A stretch of 64,000 bases of DNA from Ipomoea triloba (Eukaryota > Streptophyta > Magnoliopsida > Solanales > Convolvulaceae), in the NCBI RefSeq assembly GCF_003576645.1, contig NC_044917.1, positions 20,820,446 through 20,884,445 of the forward strand, read 5' to 3'. This document shows, piece after piece, positions 23,079 through 34,464 of the stretch; the stretch's first letter is position 1, and each line of letters starts with the position of its first letter. The position numbers and the translations under genes are program-made. The notes beneath the pieces were generated by a model. The model worked only from the letters and a program-made list of their open reading frames with translations, was not told where the DNA came from and searched no databases.

Positions 23079-23915
23079 GTGGTAATGGACTTGTATGCCT
23101 CTGTGGTTAGGCACCATGTGCCTCTGTGGTTGGGCTTTTACGCCTCTGTGATTGGGCATTGTTTGCCTCTGTGGTATGACATTGGTGTTACAGTTTGGTG
23201 GTTTTGGTTTGGATCTTATCCTATGTACCTTGGTTTGGGGTCACTCTAAGGGAGTGATGTGAGGTTGATGATTAGTTGGTTTCACTTGTGTTGTTCAATT
23301 GAACTTGTGCTTTGGTTGAGTATCTTATTATGGAACTGTCGTATTGTGGATTCATTCTTTGATGTTGAGTTCGTTTGAGGTGTCCTTGATTTGTGATTCA
23401 TTCAGCCTATTGTTGTTGAGTCATCTGGTTTTTAAACAAAGAACAGTTTCGTTGGCGTATATATTCTATATGCGTGTGTTAAATCTATTTACAACCTATG
23501 CTATACTATTGTATTTCCCATGAGTGTGAGTGGTGGATTGCTTAGCATTTCATTGCTAATATTTCTAATTGTTTTCCAAGTATGGAGTCGATTGAGCCGT
23601 GAGAGCGCTAGCAGTAGATTTACTTCGCCTTTATGATTAGCTTAGTGTTTTGTTGGGTTTATTCAAATATTTCAGGCCTGCGTGCCTTAGACTCTTGATA
23701 TATATTGACTTATTTAGATTGTGATTGCCTTTGAGGATTGATGAGTTGGATTTTGGATTTTGCCTTAGTATCTAGGTGGTGGTTAACCTAGATGTGGCGT
23801 AGCACCCTCTGTGGTTTAGTATCGCTTCCGCATTAATATAATTTGGTTCTGAGATTTGCTAGCTTTCGCCTTAAGTTTATTGCATATCTGAGTGTGGAAA
23901 TTTATGGGTGTTACA
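23079..23915 (+). repeat. gypsy LTR C, 5'-truncated
   Basis: Only the right third of the LTR is present, from within the GCCTCTGTGG array (four units left) to the end GGGTGTTACA. It matches LTR A and B throughout, including gtttttaaacaaagaacag and the final cgcattaatataatttgg block. Confidence 0.8.
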
Positions 23916-24512
23916 CCAACTAACTTCAAGGTTCTAGAGCATGCTATGCACGATAGCTCAGGCGACCTACGGGACCACCTGGTCGGTTTTTAGGAAAAGA
24001 TGTTAGTGGTTGAGGAAGAGGATCCGATGTTTTGTAGAGCCTTCTTCTCATGTTGATTGGTTTAGCATAGAGGTGGTTTTTGTCACTCCCACCCAAGCAA
24101 GTCGATTGTTTTGAGACCCTAATCAACCGCTTTTTGGTGAACTTTGTCGGTAGCATGAAACGCAAGAAACACTTTACTCACCTTTCCTCAGTCAAGTAGA
24201 AGGAGAATGAGACCCCCCGGGCATATATCGCAAGATAGCAGAAGGAGTTGAAAGCTATGGAAGGGGCGACAACAAGTTTTCCCTCACAATGTTCATTGAG
24301 TCTTTGCGATCCAATGAGTTATACGTTAGACTACGCACAGATACTCTAGAGACCTACTCTTAGGTGATCTAGAGGACCAACCAATTTGCTAATGCGGAGG
24401 AGGCCTTAAGGCAGAAGAAGCAATAGGAAGGGTTGTCCTCGCTCAAGCATATAAGGCTCGAGGAGCAACGGGGTAGTCAGCTCAAGTTGTCTATTGCCAA
24501 TCGATCCAACCC
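23916..24512 (+). pseudogene. old gypsy gag, continuation after the nested insertion
   Basis: The broken frames read PTNFKVLEHAMHD, GDLRDHLVGF, then WFLSLPPKQVDCFETLINRF, KKHFTHLSSVK and ENETPRAYIA, a recognisable Retrotrans_gag core of the Athila/Tat type. It is the counterpart of the gag fragment ending at 12682. Several stops and shifts; not functional. Confidence 0.6.
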
Positions 24513-24690
24513 CACTAGTACATATCTGCACATCCGCTATCCTTGTACAGGGCTTTCCGCGACCCTTGTGCAAGGGTAGCGAATGCTAGGAACACGATTA
24601 TGCGAATAGCCTTTGAGGTTTTCGCGTTCCTTGTGAATGGGTCACGGAAAGTTAAGCATCCGCTACCCTTCTAAAAATAGAAGGATAGAG
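24513..24690. mobile_element. possible CACTA-type terminus with subterminal repeats
   Basis: It starts CACTAGTACAT. Repeated, inverted GGTAGCGGATGC/GCATCCGCTACCC-like motifs follow (ccgctatccttgta, gcaagggtagcga, catccgctacccttc), as in CACTA subterminal regions. The opposite end was not identified: the CACTA-like end at 26814 has different subterminal motifs. Confidence 0.35.
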
Positions 24691-24899
24691 TACGAATTTC
24701 CTTCAAAAGCCTACAAAATAATTTAATTAATCAAATTATTAAATATATTAATTAATAAATATAATTTAACTATACATAGTTCTATTTAAATTCACTTGTC
24801 TCATCTAAACAATCTATAGATGAATATTTTGTCACAATGTCAAACATGTATCACATCACATAATATCCGCACTCAACACCTCTCGATTGATGCGGACAC

Positions 24900-24979
24900 T
24901 ACATAATACATACATACATACATACATACATATACATATATACATATATATATATATACATATACATATACATATACAC

Positions 24980-25042
<63 letters not shown>
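24900..25042. repeat. compound (CATA)n / (AT)n microsatellite
   Basis: A catacata run followed by tacatatata and a long AT run. The minus-strand open frame through it is repeat translation only. Confidence 0.9.
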
Positions 25043-25046
<4 letters not shown>

Positions 25047-25259
25047 TAGTTTAGACAATAAATAAAAATTCAAAAATATCACATTAAAACTTTAATTTAA
25101 TTTTCATACCTTGCATGACATCCAATTGACATTCATATCCCCTCGTCCATTCGTAGGAACAGAACGAAATGCCATATATTAATTATAAACATACATAAAA
25201 TTTTATAATTAATGCAATAAAAGTTAAAATAATTATATTAATAATAAGGTATTTACTTA
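25043..25259. other. AT-rich spacer
   Basis: No gene or repeat is recognised between the microsatellite and the antisense integrase relic. Confidence 0.4.
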
Positions 25260-25850
25260 CCTATTCAGAGAAGCTTTAACTTCAATGGTGCGATGGTCTC
25301 TCCAATTGCTCGGTGCGGTGTGGTCTGGTGAGCCCAAAGGATATAATCCAACTGGTCAACCCATGCACCGCTCTCTTCTTCCATTTTTTTTAGTCCATCT
25401 ATTATTGTTCTGTTTGCATTTTCTACCTATCTATTTGCATGTGGATAAGCAATCGAAACATTAGTATGTCTAATGGAATAGGTTGAGCAAAATTTAGTAA
25501 CTCTCGGTTATCAAACCGTTGGCCATTATTTGTGATCATGTGTTCAAGCAAGCCAAAGAGGCAAACCACATTCTTTCATAGGAATATCATGCATTGATAT
25601 TCGTTGATGGTCACTAATGGTTCAGCTTCGATCCACTTGGTAAAGTAGTCGATGACAACTATGCAAAAGTTGTGTCAACCAGGTGCTCGGGATAGTGGGC
25701 CCAGGATGTCTGCTCCCCATTTGGAAAATGCGATAAGTGTGTAGAAAGTGCCTGGTCAGGTTTGTTTCTCGGCAAATTTTTGGCATACCTTGCACCGTAA
25801 CACATTTTGGATGCAATGCTGCACCATACTCAGTAGCGGAGCCACAATGG
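25260..25850 (-). pseudogene. Ty3/gypsy integrase relic
   Basis: On the minus strand, broken frames read CQKFAEKQT, then FSKWGADILGP (first catalytic Asp region), FTKWIEAEPL, HMITNNGQRFDN (second Asp region) and KKKWEESGAW-like sequence. These are hallmarks of plant gypsy integrase cores. Stops and shifts occur throughout. The same element's upstream part seems to be at 26880-27190 on the same strand, with a roughly 1-kb mix of other repeats between. Confidence 0.65.
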
Positions 25851-25910
25851 GGTAGTGGGGGCAGCTACCCCCACTCACTCCACACCCACCCCATATATAG
25901 CCCTTGTATA

Positions 25911-25947
<37 letters not shown>

Positions 25948-26007
25948 GTATAGTACATGTTTAGATATAAGTATATGAAAACATATATAAGTAAACAATT
26001 GACTAGT

Positions 26008-26063
26008 TAGTTGAGTTGGTTGGTGCGTTTTTTTTCTCAAAAAAGGGTGAGGGTTCGAATTCT
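26008..26063 (+). other. tRNA-like / SINE-like A-box and B-box pair
   Basis: TAGTTGAGTTGG (26008-26019) fits a pol III A box and GGGTTCGAATTCT (26051-26063) a B box, 43 bases apart. A full tRNA cloverleaf was not derived. A tRNA-derived SINE head is the likeliest meaning. Confidence 0.4.
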
Positions 26064-26137
26064 GAGAGCTGTAGGTTCGTTCCTTTGTAGCTTTATATAT
26101 ATAAATTTTTTAATCCTTTGTTTCTTCAGAGCTTTAT

Positions 26138-26180
26138 ACATACATACATACATACATACATACATACATACATACATACA

Positions 26181-26258
<78 letters not shown>
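26138..26258. repeat. (CATA)n followed by (AT)n microsatellite
   Basis: About 18 catacata-type units change abruptly to a 50-base AT run that ends exactly at the next small element. Confidence 0.9.
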
Positions 26259-26262
<4 letters not shown>

Positions 26263-26264
26263 CA

Positions 26265-26437
26265 GGTTCAGGTGCGGTCGTGCTCTCCCGTGCGGCCGTG
26301 CGGTTCACACCACACAAATATGCACTGTGGTGTTTTTCTTAACATTGTGGTGTGTTTCACTGTGGTGTGTTTCTTAGCATTGAGTAGTGTATTTCGTAAC
26401 ATTGAGTGGTGTGTGACCGCACGGCCGCACCTGAACC
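26265..26437. mobile_element. small palindromic MITE, TIR GGTTCAGGTGCGG
   Basis: The left end GGTTCAGGTGCGGTCGTG matches the reverse complement of the right end, GGTTCAGGTGCGGCCGTG, with one change. Further in, gtgcggttcacacc mirrors gtgtgaccgcac. The interior has gtggtgtgttt repeats. AT-repeat flanks hide the target duplication. Related sequence lies at 1040-1262. Confidence 0.6.
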
Positions 26438-26619
26438 AAAATCTATATATATATATATAAACTTTTTTAAAAATTAATAATGAGATGTGTAATTTATAAT
26501 GTGTTTTCTATTTGAATTATTTTATCAAATTAATTATGTTTCATATATTGTTATTAATATTTGTATAAAGTTTTGATATGTTTTATTTTTCGTCTATATC
26601 CAACAATATTTATAACATA

Positions 26620-26814
26620 CGACGTCGGTTCTAGGGAGAACCGACATCGTATGTCTTACTATTTTAAATAAAAATATTATGACGTCAGTTTTTGCTAAGA
26701 ACCAACGTCGTAAATAATATATTTTACTTTTGCTTTATTTTATTGACATATAATGTCAGTTTGTCAAAAATCGATGTTAATTAGGCGACGTAGTATTCTT
26801 TTTCTGTAGTAGTG
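26620..26814 (-). mobile_element. CACTA-type terminus
   Basis: In reverse complement the end reads CACTACTACAGAAAAAGAA, a typical CACTA tip. Subterminal inverted motifs ACGTCGGTTCT/AGAACCGACATCG and gacgtcagtt/aaccaacgtcg follow. The partner end is missing or unrecognised. Confidence 0.55.
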
Positions 26815-26879
26815 AAGGGAGAAACTTAGTGCTACCTCTTTTATGTTTTTCTTTATTTTATTGACATTTAACGTCAGTA

Positions 26880-27190
26880 AAGGTCCGACATATGACTTCT
26901 TGTACAATTGGTCGTCTATTATCTAGTAAGCAGGGGCCCATCAACTAATTTTTGCTGCTCGCTCCGAATCTTAGGGAAAGTCAATGTGAATTATATACCT
27001 CTTTAGGTCCTCTATCTAGTATGTTCGGGTCCTCACCTCGACGAGGAATAGTACGACAACCAGAAATGACTCCAGGCTAGGTCCAATAACCTCCTTTTTA
27101 CGTATTTTCAGTTAGTGGTCAATGATTCCTCCTAGTGAGAGCTTGGAAAGTAAGTCTACTTCTACGTTCACGATGCAAATTAGTTATTTA
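26880..27190 (-). pseudogene. Ty3/gypsy pol relic between RNase H and integrase
   Basis: Minus-strand frames give NVEVDLLSKL, EPSLES-like and DDQLYKK-like phrases in the order found between RNase H and the integrase zinc-binding domain of Tat/Athila-type elements. Strongly decayed; probably the same copy as 25260-25850. Confidence 0.45.
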
Positions 27191-27963
27191 AATTATATGG
27201 TTAAAAACTCAAAACAAAACAAAGGAAAGAGATTTTTTTTTGTTCAATTTTGATTGTCGACTATTGTACCTTTTTCAAGTTTATTTTATGAATAACATTT
27301 TCTTTTTTAGATATGTGCATAATTATCAAATTATTGTCATATTTTGTCATTCCGATCAATCTTTTGGCTAATTTTTATCTAATTTTTATCAACACAAAAC
27401 CAAATATTCAACTATGTGGGGTCACATATTACTCAAATTCAAATAATAGAAATTTCATTTCAAGTAATTACTAATTAGTACGAATGTCGTGTGAAAAATT
27501 CTAGTTAAAGTAGATTTGAAAATTGATCAGATAGATCAAATGTTACAAAAATTTGATAATTATGCATCAAATATGAGAAAATTAGAAATCAATTGTGAGA
27601 AATGAACAATAATTAGGACTTAGGAGATCAAAAATGAAAATAGTTTGAAAGTAAAGTATAACAAATACAAAAATCATTTAATATTTGGGGTAAGATTCAT
27701 AAATAAGAAATAGTTGAGAGGCTTAATGAGAAACTGCTGTCGTTATCAACCGAAAGAATCGCCTGAGTCATCCAAGCTCACTGTTCAACGAGTCTACTCA
27801 GTTAAACCTCCATGAAAGCCACTCTCTGCTCTAACTTCTCTTCTTGATCGTGCCACTTTCACTGACACTCTCGACCTCCCAGAAAAGCGGGAAAGTCCGT
27901 TTTTTTTTTTTTAAACATAATATTTTCAAAAAAAAAAAAAAGAAATAAAAAAGAAAAGGGAAT
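27191..27963. other. upstream region of the PHS1-like gene
   Basis: AT-rich, no gene. The last 200 bases contain poly-T and poly-A tracts and cctcccagaaaagcggg, and probably hold the promoter and 5' leader. No convincing TATA box was chosen. Confidence 0.45.
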
Positions 27964-30900
27964 ATGGCCAATCAATGTAAAGAAAATCAAGCCCTTTTCT
28001 CTCTTCAGGTACTATGTCTCTCTTTTTACGCAACTTTTTTCCATAGGAAATCATTACCCCCATACCCTCAAATCTCGCCTATATATACATTCGTTCAATA
28101 TGTATACAGTATATGCAATTCCATGAATTTTTTTCTGTTATGCTCGTTTGCTATCATGATTTGAATAATGATCTAGATCTGGATTTGTTGAGTACTCCGT
28201 AATTGTTTGTGTATATATAGTTTGTGTGGCCTGTAAAGTAGAGTTGAGTTTATGTATATGCAGAAAGAAGAGGAAGAGAAGGATTTTGATCTAGGATCCG
28301 AAGAGCCTGAGACCCCATTTCCCTTTAACATCACTTCTCGGGTCAGCTTTATCACTTCTATACCTAATTTCTAGCTGGGAAAAGAGCTGGCATTGTGAAC
28401 ATCTAGATGTTTTTTTGTGATTGAGCTGAAATGGTGTTGGAATTCTGAAAAATGCAGGTGCTTTATATGTTGGGGGATATTACTGTGGGGCCGGCATATC
28501 GGTTCACAGAATGGCTGGAGCTGGTCCGTAAACGCAGTGGCAAGATCCGCTCATCAGGGTTCCCTCGTCGTCCTCACAGAGCTGATATTATGCTCTCAAG
28601 GTTGAGATTTCATTCTTCGCTACAATGTTGCTTTATGTAGCAATTGGTGATTAGTTATCGCTTTCTAATCAGTTTATTTGATTGTTCTCAGGATCATTAA
28701 CTAGTGTAGTTGATGTTTGCATAGCTTAGTTGTCAAACATATTTGACATTTGAGACTGCTATTCAAGTAGTTTTGGATGAATCTTGAAAGTTATATACAA
28801 ATGAAATAAATCATTTTGGCTTTCTAATTGTCTCATATAGCAAACTTTCTTTGGATGCCTAACAGTTAGCATCTTGGGCACTAACTACTAACAACTGCTC
28901 CAATTGTTTCATTAATGTTCTTTCTTAAGCATGGTGCTTTTTTTTTTTTTTTTTTGTTTTTTTGAGGAAGCTCTTTAACAGATACAATGTCAATTGAATT
29001 TGTGCACAAAACTTTTGTTTGCTTGTAAGCTCTATGTCCCTAATTCTCAAACAGGGAGAGAAATCTATTAGTGATAATATTTCTATACAATTTTATCCTA
29101 CTAGGTGATGCATGCACAATTAAATTGTTGCACTCTCAGTGTATTAACTTGCCACTGAAATCTTTTTGATTTATGCAACATGTGATCATCAAATGTATAC
29201 CTTGTTAGAATTGAGCTTCAATTTTTTTTTTTTTGGGGCAGTTAGATATAATGATCAATTGGATTCATACCTCTAAATATATACATCCGTCACATATTAG
29301 TTATATAATTATCGTTTTATTTCAGTCCAGAAGAGTCAAGTGCAGATCTGAAAGACCCTCCACCCTCTGAACAAGCAGCAGAAGTGAGTTTGTGGGGTAG
29401 ACTTGGTAATGCTGCCATGATGGACATTGAGTCGAACACCTTTTCCTGGAGCATGCTCTCTTCTCTTCATCATACAGAGCACAGTAGTAGTACAGAACAG
29501 TCAGAGGATGAAATGAATAAAGCACTAGAGGTAGTTAGACTTGAGTTTCACTGCTTCAGTTGCACACTGCATAATTTTTCCCTTTGCATAGGAAAAATCA
29601 AGATGCTTCCTGTGAGAATAACAGGATATATGTTCAGTATCAAACTCTTTTTTTTGCTTATTTTTAACCAATTAATCACAACCTCTTTTGCTCAGCTTTG
29701 TGAGTGCCTTATGTAATTAGACATTTTGTATTTCATCTTTATACATGAATATATAGGAAATCTTACATATCCCCCCTCTTCCTTTTAGTCATCTGCATCA
29801 CCAGAATTTTTACTACTGGCATTCTTCTTTTGAAAGATTCTTGTGTCATTCGCTCATTATTTGCTTATTTAAATGTCGGCATATGCAGCATCAGCATTAG
29901 TTTAAATATTGTTCAGATGGTTTTGTATGCCTGTTTGCATTATTCTATTACAGGATATCAAAACAGTACATAATGGCAGTCTCGCTGACAGTTGTTCCAT
30001 CTTTTCATGTGGGCACAGGTCACTGTTAATTCTGGTGGTGTAGTTTTTTTTGCACTGTTCAGCCAGCCTCAAATTGACGAATCTTCTCTTAAGGAAGCTG
30101 CAGCTGTTATAAAGATATCATCTTCAAGGATGGCCACTCAATCAGAGCGCCTGGGCTATGAATTTGCAAAGTGGCTAGGTGTTCGAACTCCACAAGTTGT
30201 ACCTTCTTTCTTCACCACTTCCTTTTCACTATAATTAAAGCTGGGGTTTGACATTTTCTTGAATACATATTCTGGAATTTTGCAGGCCCGGGTTATTCAC
30301 AACAGTAGTCCTGAGTGGTTGCAGATCAAAGAAGCTGCAGAGAAAGCAAAAGATGTAGCAATCTCAGAAGGAGATGAAATTGCCGAGATGACATGCTCAG
30401 AACTCCTGGAAGCTCTTGAACTAAGCCGATGCCTTTTATTGATGAAGTACGTGTGAATTGGTCTTATTCTGAATGTTTTATTTATTTTGGTGTAGTACTT
30501 GCATGAATTCTGGCACACTTCTATCATTTTAGATACTGAGCCCACTCTATAGAGTTTTAACCTCTGACTTGAAAGATTTGAGAACCTAGCGGTTGGATCT
30601 TTTTTGGACCAGCTGGTAGTTTGATAGAAGAGAAAATGATTTACATCATTAATAATTATGGGCCTATTGATAGAAGAGACTTATGATTTACATAATTAAT
30701 AATTATGGACCTACTGAGTACTGGGATGCTTCATCTGTAGGCTGTAGCATAGGGAACAAAAGTTACAAAACTGTGCTGGTGTGTGATTCTTTTCATATGA
30801 AGAACTATTACTACTAAATCTGGCTATATAACATTTTTATCTTTTCATTGCTTTACTTTTGAGTTTAGTGTTTCTTATGTTCATTTCTTTATCTGTATGG

Positions 30901-33585
30901 GGGCTTTCTTGTGTTGAGTTACTCAAATGATGAAACATTGAAGCATGTTAATGTAATGCTAAATTATTCTTGTAAATATAGCCTCTAAATTTATGACTAC
31001 CGATTTTGCAGTTATATACATGGATCTCCTCTGCTGGAAAGCTCAAATGTGTTTGATTCCCAACAAGATGCAGAAAAAACTGCAGCAGCACTTGGCAGGG
31101 TCATGGTGTTGGACCTTGTCATAAGAAATGAAGATCGCCTTCCATGTCGTCATCTCAGGTGGCGTGGGAACTCAGCAAACTTACTGTTAGCAGATAAGAT
31201 GGCTGCTGCGAATATGGATGCACAGGAGGTGGTCTTTAATTCTCTAATCAATAGGTGCAGACCAGCGGTGATTAAAGCATTTCAAAAGGAAAGAAGAGCT
31301 TCTTCAATAGATGGCAATTTGACCCCTCCTAGGGGTTCAGGATTAGTATCACAGCGTTCTGATCTTTCTGATGTCACCGAGTCTCCTAAATCCAGCAATT
31401 TAAGTGTTAAAAGTCTAAACTTAGATGAGTCAACATCCTCAGATTTTCATATTGTGGCAATAGACTCGGGGGTGCCCCGGAGGCCACCAGCTGGAAAACG
31501 TGCAAATGACCAAGAAATTTATCCTGAGCTGGTAGAGCTCATTATCAACTGTTCTGAGTATTCATCAAACATTTTGCATGAGATAACTGGTGGTAAATTG
31601 GGATCTCCCACTGATGATTCTGAGATGAGAGTTGATTCTCATTTGGCTAATATGACTTCGATTGTTCATGACTTTCGAAATGGATTTCGTGCAGCTTTAC
31701 GTGAGTTACAGGGATTTCATATATTTCTTCTCACCCTTCATCAGAAATTGGAAAACCTCTTGCGGGTGCTTATCACTATTATTGATAGAGCTTCTTCGGG
31801 GGATCTTGAAAAAGAGGAACTGGTTGTTCCTGAGTCACCATCACTAGCTGGTGGTTTCTGTGGCCATTTACCATCGCCACCAAGTAGGGAAAGGTTGGTT
31901 ACTGACAACAATTTGGATTCAAAAAACAATTTGAATTCAAATGATTCAGACTTGCAAAGATCAACACCTAGACCATCATCTTCAGGGTTCAAGGAGAGCT
32001 CAGATGGCAGTTCTCCAGTTTTACGGGAGAGTTGGCAGGGAAAGTTTAGGGGCAGCGGAGAACCCCTGCATAGTCTACGGTTGGCATCAAAACTACGTGA
32101 CTTCAACAAATCTGCTAAGGTACGTAATACCTATTGGATGCCTTAAATATATCCTTGGTCCAAACGGAAATCTTTATTTGGATGATTTGGCCAACAGTAT
32201 GGGCAAATGGTACAAGTTTTGCATGACAAGAAGTGAACAAAGAGAACATTTTTTCATCCTAATTGCTTTTGTTTCATGACTTTGTGGAATTGAATATGTC
32301 GCTTACCCCTTAGTATTTAACTTTCATCCAAATTTTTAGTTTTTCTCCATTGAACTGACTCAGGTGGATGCGGAATTAAACAAAGAATTAGAACAATGGA
32401 ATGAAATGCTGAAAAATGATGCAATTAAGTTGTGCCTGGAAAACAATTTTAACACAGGCTTCTTTGAAGGCAGTGATAATAATTATGTGGTTGATGCATA
32501 TGAGCTGAAGGTATGTGTTTGGATTTTCATGAGATTTGTTCACACTGCTACTAGTTTGCTGAAATTTAAATAATTGAAACCCATGCTATTTGTTTCTTCT
32601 GTTGAACTCATTCATGTGCCTTTCACATCATATATATATATATAGGTAAGGCTTGAGCACATTCTTGAGAGAATTGTGTTGATAACTAATGCTGCAAATA
32701 CAGAAAAACCATCATTGGTTTTAGACAGCCTGTTTATTGGTGGGGCGCTTGCGGCTAGATCTGTGTACACTCTGCAACATTTAGGAATTACACATATCTT
32801 ATGCCTCTGCACCAATGAAATTGGACAGTCAGACTCTCAGTTTCCTGACGTATTTGAGTACAAAAATTTTTCTGTATGTTCTCAAATCTTTTTTCTTTAG
32901 CTGTAGAATTTATTGTTTGGATTGATTGATAGATACCAATTATTTAGAAAATAATAATGATATGCTCTTCTGCAAACAGATATGTGACAATGAGGACAGC
33001 AACATTAGTGATCTGTTTGAGGAAGCACACGATTTCATTGATCATGTTGAAAAAATAGGCGGGAAGGTTCTTGTTCATTGCTTTGAAGGGAAAAGCCGTA
33101 GTGCAGCTGTAGTTCTTGCTTACTTAATGCTCAGAAAGTAAGTTGAGACTCTGTGTAAGGCAGAGGCTATATATAATAATATGATATATTGGTGATTAAA
33201 ATGAAATGTGGGGTGATGCAGAAACTTCAGTTTATTGCGAGCATGGAATGCCCTGAAGAGAGTTCACCGTCGTGCCCAACCTAATGATGGTTTTGCAAGG
33301 ATACTTTTGGAGCTAGACAAGAAGTTGCATGGTAAGGTTTCGATGGAATGGCAACAACGACGGCCAACAATGAAGGTATGTTCCATCTGTGGGAAGAATG
33401 CGGGGCTTAGCAGCAGTTCACTCAAACTTCACCTGCAGAAAGCACATAAGAAGTTGTCATCTGGCAGCGTCGATAGTGCAATGACAATGGAAATACAGAA
33501 AGCCCTCAATACGCTAAAACTCAATCGAGGCGCAAGTGTGAGCCCACCACCCCCACCAAGGAATTCTCACTCAAACATTCATTAG
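27964..33585 (+). CDS. PHS1: dual-specificity phosphatase PHS1 (propyzamide-hypersensitive 1), 11 exons, 937 aa
   Basis: Plant MAP-kinase-phosphatase-like protein that acts on cortical microtubules: in Arabidopsis its N-terminal kinase-like domain phosphorylates alpha-tubulin and its phosphatase domain restrains this. Exons: 27964-28008, 28264-28341, 28458-28600, 29326-29530, 30019-30195, 30286-30446, 31012-32119, 32364-32510, 32646-32873, 32980-33137, 33222-33585; phases agree and the frame stays open. Residues about 45-430 form the actin-fragmin-kinase-like domain (YMLGDITVGPAYRFTEWLEL, VLDLVIRNEDRLPCRH, NSANLLLADKM). A serine-rich linker follows to about 640. The phosphatase domain spans about 690-865, with Asp767 nearby and Cys798 in HCFEGKSR (the HCx5R loop). 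Residues about 880-905 (CSICGKN ... LHLQKAH) look like a single zinc-binding finger. Length is close to the Arabidopsis protein (929 aa from memory). All key motifs seem intact. Confidence 0.95.
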
Positions 33586-34464
33586 CAAGCTTCTGGCCTC
33601 CTCTTACTTTCCTGTTTCCTGAAGAAGCTGCAGGCACGCATTTTTGTATTCCCTGCCTGCATACTCTATGTTTGAACCACTTGTTGATTTTTTATTTTTT
33701 TTTTGAATGACAAGGAAACGAGGGTGTGCTTTGTATAAACCTAGCACTGTGATTCTAGTCGACAAAGGAACATAACGAGATACAACTTAGATTGTCTATA
33801 GCTGAAGACTATTCCGGCTAGAGTCTGACAACTTGTAATTTTGTAATTATCAAGTCAACAGTTTACATTGTAACTTTAGCTGACAATAAAGTAAACCAGA
33901 TTAGATTGTTTATAGTTGGCTAGGAGTTAAATTTGTGATTATTAAGTGAATAGCATGTTCAAAAGTAGACGATGCATCATTCTTTCCTTTCAAAAAAAAA
34001 AAGATGCTTCATGCTTGTGATTTAAACAAATAATTCAAATAAAAACTCTATGCTATTATGAACTGACATTCCTTCCAAGAATGAGGGATCACAAATAAAG
34101 TGATGGCGAATTTCATTCCTAGCGGCTAGCACAGAAAGACAGGTGTGATTCTTGATTAACAACATTAAACTTGGCAGACAGGTAAAAAACATGGAAGCAA
34201 ATTCCATTACTGATGAGAGTGACTATAATAATAATAATAATAGTTGGTAAAATCCAATTTTAGTAGGCGTACATCCAACTCCAGAAATGTATGTATGTGA
34301 TAATAATAGTAATAGTAGCAACGCAATCAATCAATCCAGTAACAGCTGCCTTTTAAGTTTTAACCCACCACCCACACCCAGATCCAGGGAGGGAGCCTAC
34401 AGAGAAAGAGAAAGCAAAATACAAAACAAGAGAAAGGTAAAAGAACACTACTGGCCATTTTGAT
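33586..34464. other. convergent 3' flanks of PHS1 and ClpC
   Basis: No gene lies between the two stop codons. The left half holds the PHS1 3' UTR and AT-rich sequence, the right half the ClpC 3' UTR. Short (AAT)n runs occur near 34228-34242. Confidence 0.6.

Larger units (their letters stand above)
12683..23915 (+). mobile_element. Ty3/gypsy complex: LTR-internal-LTR-internal-LTR
   Basis: Three related LTRs (12683-15065; 18755-21129 completed by 22425; about 23079-23915) separate two internal regions (15066-18754 and 22426-about 23078). Ends are TGTGATACC and GGTGTTACA-like. Both internal regions begin with TGGTATCAGAGCC, complementary to plant initiator tRNA-Met, and then near-identical leader and gag sequence. 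A polypurine tract precedes the second LTR. Internal region 1 has gag and an accessory ORF but no protease, RT, RNase H or integrase. Internal region 2 stops in gag and joins the middle of LTR three. The flanks CCGAC/CCAAC suggest that one insertion was later expanded by unequal recombination. Confidence 0.8.

Noticed and set aside
26011..26342. HTYIHTYI / YIYIYI repetitive frames
   Set aside because: Pure microsatellite translation.
24513..26814. A single complete CACTA transposon from 24513 to 26814
   Set aside because: The tips share CACTA and little more, the subterminal repeats differ, and an unrelated antisense gypsy relic lies between. They are treated as two separate ends.
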